Assembly (NCBI GenBank): GCA_938074205.1
Contig: CALJES010000007.1
Coordinates: forward strand, 1-64,000
Source: an uncultured bacterium
Lineage (GTDB): Bacteria > Armatimonadota > UBA5829
DNA: 64,000 bases
Direction: 5' to 3'
Made by a program: the position numbers and the translations under genes. Under the pieces are notes generated by a model. It ran no database searches and was not told the origin of the DNA. It saw only the letters and a program-made list of their open reading frames with translations. Of this stretch, positions 51,787-61,324 are shown piece by piece. Position 1 is the stretch's first letter; each line of letters opens with the position of its first letter.

Positions 51787-53727
51787 CTAAGCGATTCCGG
51801 GCTCTAGCTTTGGCTTTTTCTCGCCCTGTGTTTCAACCGTGGCTTCTACATCGGCTTCTTGCTGCTCAGCGGGTGATTGCTGTTTCTGGCGATCTTGCGC
51901 CTCCGTCGGCGACGTTGCCGTGGCGCCTTGCATAAGGGCTTCGAATTCTTCGCGCTCAAGAGTCTCTTTCTCAAGCAAGATCTTGACTATCTGATCCATC
52001 TTCTCCTTGTTTTCTACCAGTATGCGGCGCGCACGGTCGTAAGCGGTTTCCATGATGGTGCGAATCTCTTTGTCGATAGATCTCGCCATCTCTTCGGAGT
52101 AATTACGGTCTTCCATGAGGTCGCGTCCTAGGAAGGGATTACCGTGGCGCTTGCCCAATGTGAGGGGGCCGATTTGCTCGCTCATCCCATACTCGCACAC
52201 CATAGCTCGCACTATTTCGGTTGCGTGTTCCAAATCGTTAGCCGCGCCAGTCGAAATCTCGTTGAACACGAGCTCTTCTGCCACTCTGCCTCCCAGCAAG
52301 CCTGCCACCTTATCCAACAACTCATTCCTAGTTGTGAGATACTTGTCTTGTGTGGGAAGCTGCATTGTGTAGCCAAGCGCCATTCCCCTCGGCAAGACCG
52401 ATATCTTATGCACAGGATCCGCATGTTCAAGTAGTTCCAGGACTATAGCGTGACCAACCTCGTGGTAGGCTACCATTTCCTTTTCTTTCTCGCTGATTAT
52501 TCGACTGCGTCGCTCCGGACCGGCGACAACTCGGTCAATCGAGTCCTCAAAATCAGCCATGAAAATCTTCGTCCGCTCACGCCTTGCCGCCAGCAGGGCA
52601 GCTTCGTTGACGAGATTTGCCAGGTCCGCGCCGGAGAAGCCCGCTGTCCTGCGAGCCAGGCTTTCTAAATCCACGTCGTCCGCAAGCGGCTTACCGCGCA
52701 CGTGGACCTTGAGTATCTCCTCTCGGCCCTTCGCGTCTGGGTTGTCCACAACTATTCGCCTATCAAACCTACCCGGTCGCAGGAGAGCCGGATCCAGAAT
52801 ATCCGGTCGGTTGGTAGCCGCTATTAGTATGACGCCTTGGTTTGGGTCGAACCCATCCATTTCGACCAGAAGCTGGTTCAGAGTCTGTTCTCGCTCGTCG
52901 TGGCCTCCGCCTAACCCGGCACCTCTCTGTCGGCCCACTGCGTCTATCTCATCAATGAATACCAAGCACGGTCTATTTGCCTTTGCTGTATCAAAAAGAT
53001 CCCTAACACGCGACGCTCCCACGCCAACGAACATTTCAACGAAGTCCGATCCGCTGATGTGGAAGAACGGAACCCCCGCTTCTCCTGCAATCGCCCTCGC
53101 CAGTAGTGTCTTCCCGCACCCGGGAGGTCCAAGGAGCAAAACACCTTTCGGTATCTTTGCGCCAAGCGCCTGAAACTTCTTCGGATTCTTGAGGAAGTCT
53201 ACAATCTCTTTTAGTTCTTCCTTGGCTTCGTCGATCCCAGCTACGTCGTCAAATGTAACCTTCGGTACGTTTTCGCTCACGCGCTTAGCGCGGCTCCTAC
53301 CGAACGAAAGCGCCTGGTTGCCGCCTGCCTGTGCCTGTCTCATGAACAGCATCCAGAGGAATATAAGAAATCCAACCGGCAGGAAGACAGTTAGGAGCAT
53401 CGACCAAACCGCATCAGACACAAGCGGCTTGTCAACACCGAACTTAACCTTGTGCTTTAAAAGATGGCTCTGGAAGTCTGATTGGGCCTGAGGCTGCGTC
53501 GGCAAATTCACAACGAACCTTTCGCCCTTCTTGGTCTCAAAGCGAAATTGGTCCTTTGTAAATACCCCTCGGGTGATTTCCTCGTTCTCTGCCATCTCCC
53601 ACGCTGCGGAATACTCGATTGTCTTGGCGGGGTTGTGCAAGTCCCAAAGCGGGCCGCGGCTGGTGAGGAGCATTGCGAGTATGATTAAGAAAACTATAGC
53701 CAGTAGATTTTTCAGATGCCGATTCAC
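51787..53727 (-). CDS. ftsH: ATP-dependent zinc metalloprotease FtsH
   Basis: FtsH degrades misfolded and regulatory membrane proteins. The 646 residues include two membrane helices (about 5-22 and 108-128) around a small periplasmic domain. Then come Walker A GPPGCGKT (200-207), Walker B VFIDEIDA and the zinc site HEVGH (422-426). An acidic-Gln C-terminal tail ends the protein. The GTG at 53727 yields the usual [10 protein letters not shown] start with CGGGGG upstream; the frame is open to a TTG at 53757. Confidence 0.96.
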   Translation of the reverse strand: MNRHLKNLLAIVFLIILAMLLTSRGPLWDLHNPAKTIEYSAAWEMAENEEITRGVFTKDQFRFETKKGERFVVNLPTQPQAQSDFQSHLLKHKVKFGVDKPLVSDAVWSMLLTVFLPVGFLIFLWMLFMRQAQAGGNQALSFGRSRAKRVSENVPKVTFDDVAGIDEAKEELKEIVDFLKNPKKFQALGAKIPKGVLLLGPPGCGKTLLARAIAGEAGVPFFHISGSDFVEMFVGVGASRVRDLFDTAKANRPCLVFIDEIDAVGRQRGAGLGGGHDEREQTLNQLLVEMDGFDPNQGVILIAATNRPDILDPALLRPGRFDRRIVVDNPDAKGREEILKVHVRGKPLADDVDLESLARRTAGFSGADLANLVNEAALLAARRERTKIFMADFEDSIDRVVAGPERRSRIISEKEKEMVAYHEVGHAIVLELLEHADPVHKISVLPRGMALGYTMQLPTQDKYLTTRNELLDKVAGLLGGRVAEELVFNEISTGAANDLEHATEIVRAMVCEYGMSEQIGPLTLGKRHGNPFLGRDLMEDRNYSEEMARSIDKEIRTIMETAYDRARRILVENKEKMDQIVKILLEKETLEREEFEALMQGATATSPTEAQDRQKQQSPAEQQEADVEATVETQGEKKPKLEPGIA

Positions 53728-53839
53728 GGCGCGTACCCCCGAGCCCGTTAGGCTCAATGTGTCTCATTAAAATTATACCACGCCGACTTCGCTAACGCCA
53801 ATCTAGTCGAACCTGAACCGACACCGGCCCGTCACGAAT

Positions 53840-53848
53840 TGTGCTATA
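53840..53848 (+). promoter_or_regulatory. Extended -10 element before the serine hydrolase
   Basis: TGCTATACT is an extended -10 match with no clear -35, about 60 bases before the start codon. Confidence 0.45.
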
Positions 53849-53909
53849 CTTGCCGTGGTCGTCTTGGAATTCCGGCTATGACGGAACTTTGGATAAGGAG
53901 CGATGGGTT

Positions 53910-55019
53910 ATGAATGCCATGGTAAAGGATGCCCGATCGGTTGGTATGGATCCGGACGGACTAGCTCGTGCGGCAGCTCTTCTTGATGAAGGTGCCCAAA
54001 ACGGATTGTATCCTGGAGGAGTTGTCTGGGTTGAACGCAGGGGCGCAACGACGTTAATTCATTCGACGGGCTATGTCGACTTTGAGCAGACGGCGCCAGT
54101 GGACGAAAACACTGTATACGATCTGGCATCGGTTACAAAACCTGTTGCGATGGCGTCATCAATGTTGATTTTATGCCAACAAGGACAAGTTCATTTAGGC
54201 GAAACTGTGACGGATTTCTTCCCGGAACGCAAACTTCCTCACCTTAAGAATGTCACACTTCGTCATCTGATTACTCACACCTCAGGACTGCCACCCTGGA
54301 AGGATATGTACTCTAAGGGTCAAACACGAGAGGCACTGATCGAAGAGCTCCTATCCATTCCACTCGATCACGATCCCGGCACCCACTACGCTTATAGCTG
54401 CCTGGGCTACATTCTTCTTTCCGTGGTGCTCGAGAAGATTACAGGTATGGGATTGGATCGATTTGCGTCTTCTTACGTGTTTGAACCTCTTAAAATGCAC
54501 AGCACAGGCTTCAATCCCAATGATTGGAGCAGGTTCCCAATCGCCGCGACCGACAATTGCCCAATGCGTAAGCGCAAACTGGTTGGTGAAGTGCACGACG
54601 GCAATTCGTATGCGATGGGCGGGGTATCAGGAAATGCGGGCTTGTTTTCCAATGCGGCAGATCTGGCAAAGTTCTGCCGAGCAATAGCATTTCCGCACGC
54701 AAGTTCAGCCCAGGTAAGCTCGCCTTTTGCTTTACCGAGCTTGAAGAAGATGTTCGAAAATGCAATACCTGAAAGCATTGGCGGCCAAACGATAGGCTGG
54801 TTTACATTTCCTAATGATATGATGCCGGGAGGCGATCTTATCTCACGGCGGGCGATTGGGCACTCCGGATTCACAGGCACCGCAATAATAATAGACCCAG
54901 AGTTCGAGTTGTTTGCCATTATGTTAACGAATCGCGTGTGCCGCGATGATGACGGAGCAGACTTTCGGCACCTAAGACGACGTATCTTTAACGCGATTGT
55001 TGGTTCGATTATGTGGTGA
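53910..55019 (+). CDS. Serine hydrolase, beta-lactamase/esterase family (class C fold)
   Basis: In this 369-residue protein, the nucleophile Ser74 and Lys77 are in ASVTKP. The second motif, normally Y-S-N, is Y162-S163-C164, and the third is HSGFTG. The fold is shared by AmpC beta-lactamases, D-Ala-D-Ala peptidases and EstB esterases. No signal peptide is seen, so a cytoplasmic esterase-like role is more likely than beta-lactam resistance. The ATG at 53910 has AAGGAG 10 bases upstream. An extended -10 (TGCTATACT, 53840-53848) lies further upstream. Confidence 0.83.
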   Translation: MNAMVKDARSVGMDPDGLARAAALLDEGAQNGLYPGGVVWVERRGATTLIHSTGYVDFEQTAPVDENTVYDLASVTKPVAMASSMLILCQQGQVHLGETVTDFFPERKLPHLKNVTLRHLITHTSGLPPWKDMYSKGQTREALIEELLSIPLDHDPGTHYAYSCLGYILLSVVLEKITGMGLDRFASSYVFEPLKMHSTGFNPNDWSRFPIAATDNCPMRKRKLVGEVHDGNSYAMGGVSGNAGLFSNAADLAKFCRAIAFPHASSAQVSSPFALPSLKKMFENAIPESIGGQTIGWFTFPNDMMPGGDLISRRAIGHSGFTGTAIIIDPEFELFAIMLTNRVCRDDDGADFRHLRRRIFNAIVGSIMW

Positions 55020-55053
55020 GCACGATATTTTTTTCGCTTTTTTTGTTCCAGTG

Positions 55054-55082
55054 TTGACGCGGTGGGTAGACGTTGTTATAAT
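55054..55082 (+). promoter_or_regulatory. Sigma-70 promoter of the OmpR-type regulator gene
   Basis: TTGACG (55054-55059), a 17-base spacer and a perfect TATAAT (55077-55082). Confidence 0.8.
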
Positions 55083-55144
55083 CATTGTTGCTTATCGTCG
55101 TGTTACGCGGCTTAATAATGCTTAAACTGAGGTGACCGCAAGCT

Positions 55145-55900
55145 ATGGAAGTTGAGAGCACGATTCGGACGCAGGAAGAGGAAAAGGAAAAGACAGGACC
55201 AAAGATTTTGGTCATCGACGATGAAGAGAACGTCTGCGAACTCATTACGCTTTATTTTGAAAAAGCCGGCTACAAAGTCACATGCACGGGCAGCGGCACC
55301 GATGGGATCGAGATGGTGAAGTCCGATAAGCCCGATTTGGTGATTTTGGACTTGATGTTGCCCGGTATCGACGGACTAGATGTCTGCAAGGAAATTCGAA
55401 AGTTTTCCAACGTGCCCATCATAATTCTTAGTGCCCGTGTGGATGAAGTGGATAGGGTTCTGGGGCTTGAGATTGGCGCGGATGACTATGTCACCAAACC
55501 ATTCTCGCCCAGAGAACTACTGGCGCGAGTTAAGGCGGTTCTAAGAAGGGCTTCCTACATTCCGAAACCGGATGAACAGCAGGCGATAAACTTGCCCGGA
55601 TTGTCCATTAGCCGAATGTCGCGAGAGGTAATCATAGGCGACAAACGGATCGAGCTTACTCCTAAGGAATTTGATTTGCTTTGGCATATGGCATCAAACC
55701 GCAACAGGGTTTTCACTCGAGAGGAGCTTCTCGAGCAGGTATGGGCTTATCAGGAATTCTACGGGGACGAAAGAACTGTGGACCAACACATCAAGCGCCT
55801 GCGACGAAAGATTGAGATAGAGGGCAGTCCTTGCAGAATTGCCACAATCTGGGGCGTCGGCTACAAGTTCGAGCTGAGGGAACCTGCAGGCGCGTTCTAG
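55145..55900 (+). CDS. OmpR/PhoB-family response regulator
   Basis: The 251-residue protein has a receiver domain (about 20-135) with IDDEEN, phospho-acceptor Asp69 (VILDLMLPG), SAR and Lys118 (VTKPFS). The winged-helix output domain (about 150-245) shows ELTPKEFDLLWHMA and DERTVDQHIKRLRRKI. It is closest in style to RegX3/WalR/PhoP regulators. A 20-residue Glu/Lys-rich N-terminal extension is unusual. The partner kinase is not adjacent; the kinase at 18479 already has its own receiver. The gene is monocistronic with its own promoter and terminator. Confidence 0.92.
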   Translation: MEVESTIRTQEEEKEKTGPKILVIDDEENVCELITLYFEKAGYKVTCTGSGTDGIEMVKSDKPDLVILDLMLPGIDGLDVCKEIRKFSNVPIIILSARVDEVDRVLGLEIGADDYVTKPFSPRELLARVKAVLRRASYIPKPDEQQAINLPGLSISRMSREVIIGDKRIELTPKEFDLLWHMASNRNRVFTREELLEQVWAYQEFYGDERTVDQHIKRLRRKIEIEGSPCRIATIWGVGYKFELREPAGAF

Positions 55901-55929
55901 AATGTAGCTTGATCATACAAACGCGGTTG

Positions 55930-55957
55930 AAAGGGACGCCCGAAAAGCGTCCCTTTT
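55930..55957. terminator. Bidirectional terminator between the response regulator and the cobA/hemD operon
   Basis: A 10-bp stem (55930-55939 with 55947-55956) with an AAA/TTTT flank on each side serves both convergent genes. Confidence 0.8.
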
Positions 55958-55988
55958 ACATTGTTAAAGTTAGGATATCACGAACATG

Positions 55989-57509
55989 CTATCCGTCTCG
56001 AAAGGCGTTAACCACTGCATCCACAAGCCCTCTTATAGTGTATTCCTCTGCGACAATGTCTACCCTAATACCCATCTTACGCGCCGTTTGGGCAGTTATG
56101 GGACCTATACATGCAATCTTCACACTCTCAGGAATTGCAGCCAAAATGTCCTCGCCGAGAATCTGTGTGAATGCAAACACCGTCGACGAGCTGGTGAACG
56201 TGACCACGTCAATTTCAGAAGACGTCAATTTTGCTCGCAGGTCATCTGCAGACTCTGCCACACACCGAGGTTCAGTCTTATAGGCCGCCACCACGTGTAC
56301 GAAGGCTCCTCGTTCGGCGAGACGTTCGGGCAGGACGTTTCTCGCTTCCTCAGCGCGAATTATGAGTATCCGCCTGTTAGTGGGATCCTCAGGAAAGTCA
56401 TCGCAGAAGACCTCTGCTACAAACTGCGAAGGTACGTAGTCAACGCGTATTCCTACACTCTCCAGAGCTTCAGCGGTTGCAGGTCCGATGGCGCCGATCT
56501 TTGGGCCGAACAAGGATCTCACATCCCCTCCGATTTCCTTTAGCCTCTTGATTGTTGCGCTGACGCCATTTGCGCTGGTGAAAAGAAGCCAGTCATAAGT
56601 TTGCATTTGTCTTAGGGCAGTATCCAGCTGGTCATAGCTCGACGGCGGCCCTATTCTGATAACGGGAAACTCGACCGCCTCTGCTCCGAATTCCCTAAGC
56701 GCTTCACACAACTTGCCTGCCTGCTCTTCGGTGCGCGTTACCAGAATCCGCTTGCCAAAAAGCGGTTTCCTGTCAAACCACCGGAGTTTCTCGCGCAGCC
56801 GCACAACCTCGCCTACCACCACTACCGCCGGCGGTGTCAAATTCGCAGAGCGGACAAGCTCTACAACATTGGCTAGAGTGCCCACCACCGTCTGCTGGCA
56901 GGCCGTGGTTCCCCATCGGATTACCGCAACTGGAGTATCCGCGCTGCGTCCGTGGGCAATGAGTTCAGAAACGATCTGTGGCAGTCTTTCTGTGCCCATC
57001 AGAAAGACTATAGAATCCAGTCCGGCCGAGATTACGTCCCATCTTATCGTAGACTGTGGTTTTGACGGATCTTCGTGCCCAGCTACAATGCCCAGGGCCG
57101 AACACAAACCGCGGTGCGTAACAGGAATACCGGCATACGCAGGGGCAGCGATAGCAGAACTAACACCCGGCACTATCTCGAATTCTATGTCGGCTTCTGC
57201 TAAGGCCAGTGCTTCTTCGCCGCCGCGGCCGAAGACAAAAGGGTCTCCTCCCTTAAGGCGTACAACCATTTTTCCCTGGATGGCTCGGTCTACTAGAATA
57301 CGATTTATGTTTTCCTGAGTGACAGAATGCGAGCCGGCGGCTTTGCCGACGTATAATAGTTCTGCCTCAGGTTTAGCTTCCTTCAATAGCGAGGGGTGAA
57401 CCAGGCGGTCGTAGACGATCACATCCGCTGCGCGAAGATATTCCAGACCGCGCACAGTTATAAGACCAGGATCGCCGGGCCCTGCACCAACCAATACAAC
57501 CTTGCCCAC
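55989..57509 (-). CDS. cobA-hemD: Fused uroporphyrinogen-III C-methyltransferase / uroporphyrinogen-III synthase
   Basis: In this 506-residue protein, residues about 1-245 are SUMT (VVLVGAGPGDPGLIT, then VRLKGGDPFVFGRGGEEA and HRGLCSALGIVAGHE), making precorrin-2. Residues about 255-500 are HemD (ILVTRTEEQAGKL, TSANGV, TFTSSSTV), closing hydroxymethylbilane to uroporphyrinogen III. The fusion gives both substrate and product of the siroheme branch. It lies 6 bases after ahbC, at the end of the haem operon. A separate dehydrogenase/ferrochelatase for precorrin-2 is not seen. Confidence 0.93.
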   Translation of the reverse strand: MGKVVLVGAGPGDPGLITVRGLEYLRAADVIVYDRLVHPSLLKEAKPEAELLYVGKAAGSHSVTQENINRILVDRAIQGKMVVRLKGGDPFVFGRGGEEALALAEADIEFEIVPGVSSAIAAPAYAGIPVTHRGLCSALGIVAGHEDPSKPQSTIRWDVISAGLDSIVFLMGTERLPQIVSELIAHGRSADTPVAVIRWGTTACQQTVVGTLANVVELVRSANLTPPAVVVVGEVVRLREKLRWFDRKPLFGKRILVTRTEEQAGKLCEALREFGAEAVEFPVIRIGPPSSYDQLDTALRQMQTYDWLLFTSANGVSATIKRLKEIGGDVRSLFGPKIGAIGPATAEALESVGIRVDYVPSQFVAEVFCDDFPEDPTNRRILIIRAEEARNVLPERLAERGAFVHVVAAYKTEPRCVAESADDLRAKLTSSEIDVVTFTSSSTVFAFTQILGEDILAAIPESVKIACIGPITAQTARKMGIRVDIVAEEYTIRGLVDAVVNAFRDG

Positions 57510-57515
57510 CAGAGG

Positions 57516-58703
57516 CTACCCCGCCACTCCTATTTCTTCGTCGGTTAGATAGCAAGCCGGATCCGCCTGCCAGACGTCTGCGTATACAGCCTCAGCTCGC
57601 ACACGAAAATTGCCGTTACAAATATCCAACCACCTGCATACACCACAGCGCCCCTTGAGTAACTTTATCCGATTTCGAAGCCCGACCAAGATTGGATCAT
57701 TTCTATCAGTCCATATGTCGCCAAACGGGCGCTCCATTACGTTGCCCAACGAGTAATGCCGCCAAAACTGGTCGGGATGCACATATCCCTCCTTGTCTAT
57801 CGCAGCTATTCCCACACCGGAGCTATTGCCTCCATTTGACCTAAGTAGCTCCAGTGCCTCATTTGCAAGAGGCGATCCCTCGCGCACCATACGCATATAC
57901 AAAAATGGCCCGTCACAGTGATTGTCAACTGTCAAAATCTCCACATCAAGCCCGCGCCTATCGAAATCCGCTGCGCGGTCAATAATTAGGTTCACTGCCA
58001 GACGGGATTGCTCGTGTGAGAGGTCATCTGACACCAGCTTACTACCTCTTCCGGAGTACACCAAATGATAAAAGCAAACCCTGCTTATCCCTTGTTCCTC
58101 AACGAATTCGAACACCTGTTCGATTTGACTGTAGTTGTGGCGCGTTAGCGTCATTCGAAGACCGCTTCTAAGACCAACCGCCTTGCAGATCTCGAAAGCG
58201 CGTTTTGCGGCGTCAAATGCACCTGGTTTACCTCGAAACTTGTCGTTCAATGCGCCAATACCGTCGAGGCTTATTCCGATGTATGAAAATCCTGCTTCCT
58301 TGAGACGCTCAGCCACCCTTTCGGTTATTAACGTCCCATTCGTTGAAAGCACTGTCCTGATGCCAAGAGATCTCGCAAGAGCCGCATTATCAAATACATC
58401 AGTTCGAAGCAGGGGCTCTCCACCAGAGAATAGCAGCACTGGCACGCCGAAATCTGCCAACTGCCGAATCATATCCTGGGCTTGCTCTGTGCTGAGCTCA
58501 TGCGCTTCGCCGGAGTTATCCGCGTTGGCGTAGCAGTGGATGCAGTTCAGATTGCAGCGGTCGGTTGAGTTCCAGACGACAATAGGTTTACGATCTGGGT
58601 GCTCATTTGCATCCTTGTTAGAGCCGACTTTGCCTCGCCACTCATACCTGAGCTTGTCGCCTGGTCCAGTCTTGCCACAGTAAAGTTTAGTGATTGAAAT
58701 CAA
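57516..58703 (-). CDS. ahbC: Radical SAM 12,18-didecarboxysiroheme deacetylase (AhbC/NirJ family)
   Basis: The 395-residue radical SAM enzyme has Cys50-x3-Cys54-x2-Cys57 for the SAM-bound 4Fe-4S cluster, LLFSGGEPLLR as the SAM-binding strand, and a C-terminal SPASM-like cluster (RCGVCRWLDIC). The ending DPACYLTDEEIG is characteristic of AhbC. It removes two acetate side chains to form Fe-coproporphyrin III in the siroheme-dependent haem pathway. Its start overlaps the AhbB stop by four bases. NirJ of haem d1 synthesis is the main alternative, but ahbD nearby favours haem b. Confidence 0.88.
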   Translation of the reverse strand: MISITKLYCGKTGPGDKLRYEWRGKVGSNKDANEHPDRKPIVVWNSTDRCNLNCIHCYANADNSGEAHELSTEQAQDMIRQLADFGVPVLLFSGGEPLLRTDVFDNAALARSLGIRTVLSTNGTLITERVAERLKEAGFSYIGISLDGIGALNDKFRGKPGAFDAAKRAFEICKAVGLRSGLRMTLTRHNYSQIEQVFEFVEEQGISRVCFYHLVYSGRGSKLVSDDLSHEQSRLAVNLIIDRAADFDRRGLDVEILTVDNHCDGPFLYMRMVREGSPLANEALELLRSNGGNSSGVGIAAIDKEGYVHPDQFWRHYSLGNVMERPFGDIWTDRNDPILVGLRNRIKLLKGRCGVCRWLDICNGNFRVRAEAVYADVWQADPACYLTDEEIGVAG

Positions 58704-59188
58704 GGGTTGTCTCCTAACCCCTCATAGAAATACTTCGGGCTAGTCTTCTTGAATTCGGCGGTCGTATATAGCAGCCTGTAATCGGAAATGGCCGTGAGCT
58801 CCGAAATGGCTCTTGCCGTCTGCTCACAGTCGCTTCGGCATGTACCGTGGATCATCGTGTATACATTGTAGTTGAATCCTTCAAAACGCGGTCGCTCATA
58901 ACAGTGACTAACGGCAGAAAACTTAGCCGCGGCGCGACCAAACGACTCAACCTGTTCGTCCGGAACGTTCCACACCGCCATCGCGTTCGTCTCAAAACCG
59001 GCCCTGCGATGGTTCAAGACTGCCCCGAAGCGGCGAATAGTTCCATCTTGTTTCCACAGAGCTATCTGCTTTATCAGTTCGTCTACAGATATTCCTATTT
59101 GACGAGCCACCTCGTGAAATGGCTCCTCGCAAAGCGGTAGTCCACCTTGCAGAGCGCAGATTATTTTTCGCTGCTTAGTTGTCATCAC
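58700..59188 (-). CDS. ahbB: Siroheme decarboxylase subunit AhbB (Lrp/AsnC-like fold)
   Basis: The 162-residue protein has an N-terminal winged helix (VARQIGISVDELIKQIALWKQDGTIRRFGAVLNHRRAG) and a C-terminal ferredoxin-like domain with SHCYERPRFEGFNYNVYTMIHG, the substrate-binding segment of AhbB. With AhbA it decarboxylates siroheme twice. Despite the fold, it is not expected to be a DNA regulator. It overlaps ahbA and ahbC by four bases on each side. Confidence 0.88.
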   Translation of the reverse strand: MMTTKQRKIICALQGGLPLCEEPFHEVARQIGISVDELIKQIALWKQDGTIRRFGAVLNHRRAGFETNAMAVWNVPDEQVESFGRAAAKFSAVSHCYERPRFEGFNYNVYTMIHGTCRSDCEQTARAISELTAISDYRLLYTTAEFKKTSPKYFYEGLGDNP

Positions 59189-59631
59189 AGGGCAAAGTCC
59201 ACCTGGATTTTGAACACTCGCTTCGCAGGCAAACAGGCCATCTCCTCGATGCCAGCTTTATGCTTAATCTCCTGAAGGACTCTTTCTAACTGCTCTTGGT
59301 TCTCGCAAATCAGAGTAAACCAGAGATTGTATTCACAATCGCGGCCATAGTTATGCGTTACCTGGGGATACGAGCTTACCACGGCGGCTACTTGTTCCAG
59401 ATACTCAGTCGGCACCTTTGCTGCTACCAGAGCGCTAACATGACCTAGCCTCTGAGAATCAAAGGACGGTCCGATTCTGCGAACAATGCCGGATTCAATC
59501 AACGCCCCCACGCGTGCCAGCGCCTCCTGAGCCGATATCCCCAACCGATTTCCAAGTATCTCATAGGGTCGCTGTGCTATTGGGAAGTCTGATTGAATGA
59601 TGTTGAGTAGCTTTCTATCTATCTCGTCCAT
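59185..59631 (-). CDS. ahbA: Siroheme decarboxylase subunit AhbA (Lrp/AsnC-like fold)
   Basis: The 148-residue paralogue of AhbB starts MDEIDRKLLNIIQSDFPIAQRPYEILGNRLG. It has RRIGPSFDSQRLGHVSALVAAKVP and the shared THNYGRDCEYNLWFTL segment. The sequence lacks the longer C-terminus of AhbB. It forms a heterodimer with AhbB in characterised systems. It is 58 bases after ahbD. Confidence 0.88.
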   Translation of the reverse strand: MDEIDRKLLNIIQSDFPIAQRPYEILGNRLGISAQEALARVGALIESGIVRRIGPSFDSQRLGHVSALVAAKVPTEYLEQVAAVVSSYPQVTHNYGRDCEYNLWFTLICENQEQLERVLQEIKHKAGIEEMACLPAKRVFKIQVDFAL

Positions 59632-59689
59632 AAGATGCTTTCTGGCCGTTCGGAAATGTCAATGCGGCCGATACTGAGCTGAATAGTTG

Positions 59690-60778
59690 CTAGCCCCTGC
59701 TTTTGGGTTCGTATACGCAATACGGCTCCGCCGACAAAAAGTTGCCGGTTATTGCATACGCCCTAGCTCTGCAGCCCATGCACACGCGTCGGTATTCGCA
59801 TCGCCCGCATTTTCCTTCTAAATTGTTCTCATCGCGAAGCAGCTTGAAAACTTCTGCGTTCCGCCATATGCTAGCAATACTTTCTCGTCTTACATTACCC
59901 GCTGAAACCGGAAGGTAACCGCATGGGTACACCTCGCCGCAGTAGGATACGAAGCACACTGCCGATCCCGCCAGGCATCCCTTGCTTGACTGGCCGTTTA
60001 GTGGATGTGCTATCGGGTTGTGCCTATTTATTTCCTCCCCGCGCGACTGTTGGCGTGCTATGCGATAGTAATGGGGAGCGCAAGTTGCCCTCAGCCCTAT
60101 AGGCGCGCTCTTTGACCGTTCGTACAGCCACCCTAGCACTCGCTCATACTCTTCGGGCTGAATCATTTCTTCGTCTGCTATCTGCATGCCGCAGCCGGTA
60201 GGCACAAGTAAGAACAGATGAAGCGCAGCCGCACCGCGCTCCACAGCCATCTGCAGTATGCGCGGTATCTGGTCAAGGTTGCGCTTTGTAACGGTTGTGT
60301 TTATTTGATATTCCAAACCTACCGAGCGCGCGTTTGCGATGCCCTGCCACGCAGCTTCGAAAGCGCCCGCTACGCCGCGAAAGCTATCGTGCAGTTGAGG
60401 GTCTGCGGCGTCTATGCTGACGCTTATTCGTTTTATTCCAGCACGCACCATCTGCTCCGCAACTTCTCGGGACACAAGTGATCCATTTGTCGCAAGCAAC
60501 ATTCGCAGACCCTTCGACGTGCCATACTCTGCAATTTCTGCCCAATCCGGTCTGACCAGAGGCTCGCCGCCGCTCAGAACCACTGCAGGTTTAGCAAACG
60601 CGGAAATCTCATCCAGCAGCCTTTTAGCTTCCTCAGAGGTTAGTTCATCTGAAGAGCGTTCTTTTACCGGTCGGGCTCTACAGTGCGCGCAGCTGAGGTT
60701 GCAGGCATTTGTCAGTTCCCAGAAGACCATTCTGGGCACGGGAAGATCATTGCCTGAAGATAATGCTTGGCTTTCCAT
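59690..60778 (-). CDS. ahbD: Radical SAM haem b synthase (AhbD)
   Basis: The 362-residue protein has Cys26-x3-Cys30-x2-Cys33 for the radical SAM cluster and VVLSGGEPLVRP. A C-terminal second cluster motif GKCGRCEYRRVCMGCRARAYAITG, close to AhbD, is also present. It converts the two propionates of Fe-coproporphyrin III to vinyls, giving haem b. The first gene of the operon. The ATG at 60778 gives the usual length; a GTG at 60847 is the longer alternative. Confidence 0.88.
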   Translation of the reverse strand: MESQALSSGNDLPVPRMVFWELTNACNLSCAHCRARPVKERSSDELTSEEAKRLLDEISAFAKPAVVLSGGEPLVRPDWAEIAEYGTSKGLRMLLATNGSLVSREVAEQMVRAGIKRISVSIDAADPQLHDSFRGVAGAFEAAWQGIANARSVGLEYQINTTVTKRNLDQIPRILQMAVERGAAALHLFLLVPTGCGMQIADEEMIQPEEYERVLGWLYERSKSAPIGLRATCAPHYYRIARQQSRGEEINRHNPIAHPLNGQSSKGCLAGSAVCFVSYCGEVYPCGYLPVSAGNVRRESIASIWRNAEVFKLLRDENNLEGKCGRCEYRRVCMGCRARAYAITGNFLSAEPYCVYEPKSRG

Positions 60779-60962
60779 ACAACAAGATTGTGACGCTCCC
60801 CAATTCGCTTTGTCAAGGCTGGCTGGGTTTGGGAAGGCGTAACACACGTCGGTTGGTGATTTCCTCGTTTCTCCATACGGTGCTGATAGTGCTGGGGGTA
60901 GGCCGCTAACAGATGAGATAGATTAAGTAACGTCGTCGAAATAACATGAAATAAGAATAACA

Positions 60963-60978
60963 TGATATAATGTATAAT
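60963..60978 (+). promoter_or_regulatory. Extended -10 promoter before the RCC1 fragment
   Basis: TGATATAAT (60963-60971) is an extended -10 and a second TATAAT follows (60973-60978). It is AT-rich and the -35 is poor. The block AATAACATGA occurs twice upstream, 17 bases apart. Confidence 0.5.
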
Positions 60979-61040
60979 ACGACTGTGCATTTTGATAACT
61001 AAGACCGGCCGAGATCCGGCGCAAAGATTTGGAGGTAGAG

Positions 61041-61240
61041 GTGGTGGAGAGAAGAAGATTGTTGCTGATTTGGCTATTTGGAGCGGCGCTTGCCGTGAGT
61101 ATTGCCTGTCCTGCCTGTGGCCAGGGCTCGATCGTTGGTTGCGGTGAAAGGTAGTTGTCGAGCAGAGCATGCTGCAGAACCTTGTTGATATTGCTGCTGG
61201 GGAGCGTCACAGCCTAGGTTTGCGTTCTGACGGTATTCAT
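61041..61240 (+). pseudogene. Remnant of an RCC1-repeat secreted protein
   Basis: GGAGG (61031-61035) and GTG (61041/61044) open a 37-codon frame with a clear signal peptide. It then shows GSIVGCGE and stops at 61152-61154. In another frame, immediately after (61169-61234), comes LVDIAAGERHSLGLRSDG, the diagnostic core of an RCC1 repeat. Together they read like one RCC1 unit broken by a frameshift and then truncated. The remaining ~400 residues of such a protein are missing. A live promoter and ribosome site remain upstream. Confidence 0.6.
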
Positions 61241-61324
61241 GCAGGAATCGAACGTACACGCGACGAACCAAAAAGTGCGATTGCTGATTACAACTCCAAG
61301 CGTGCCGCATTGCCACGTATAATT

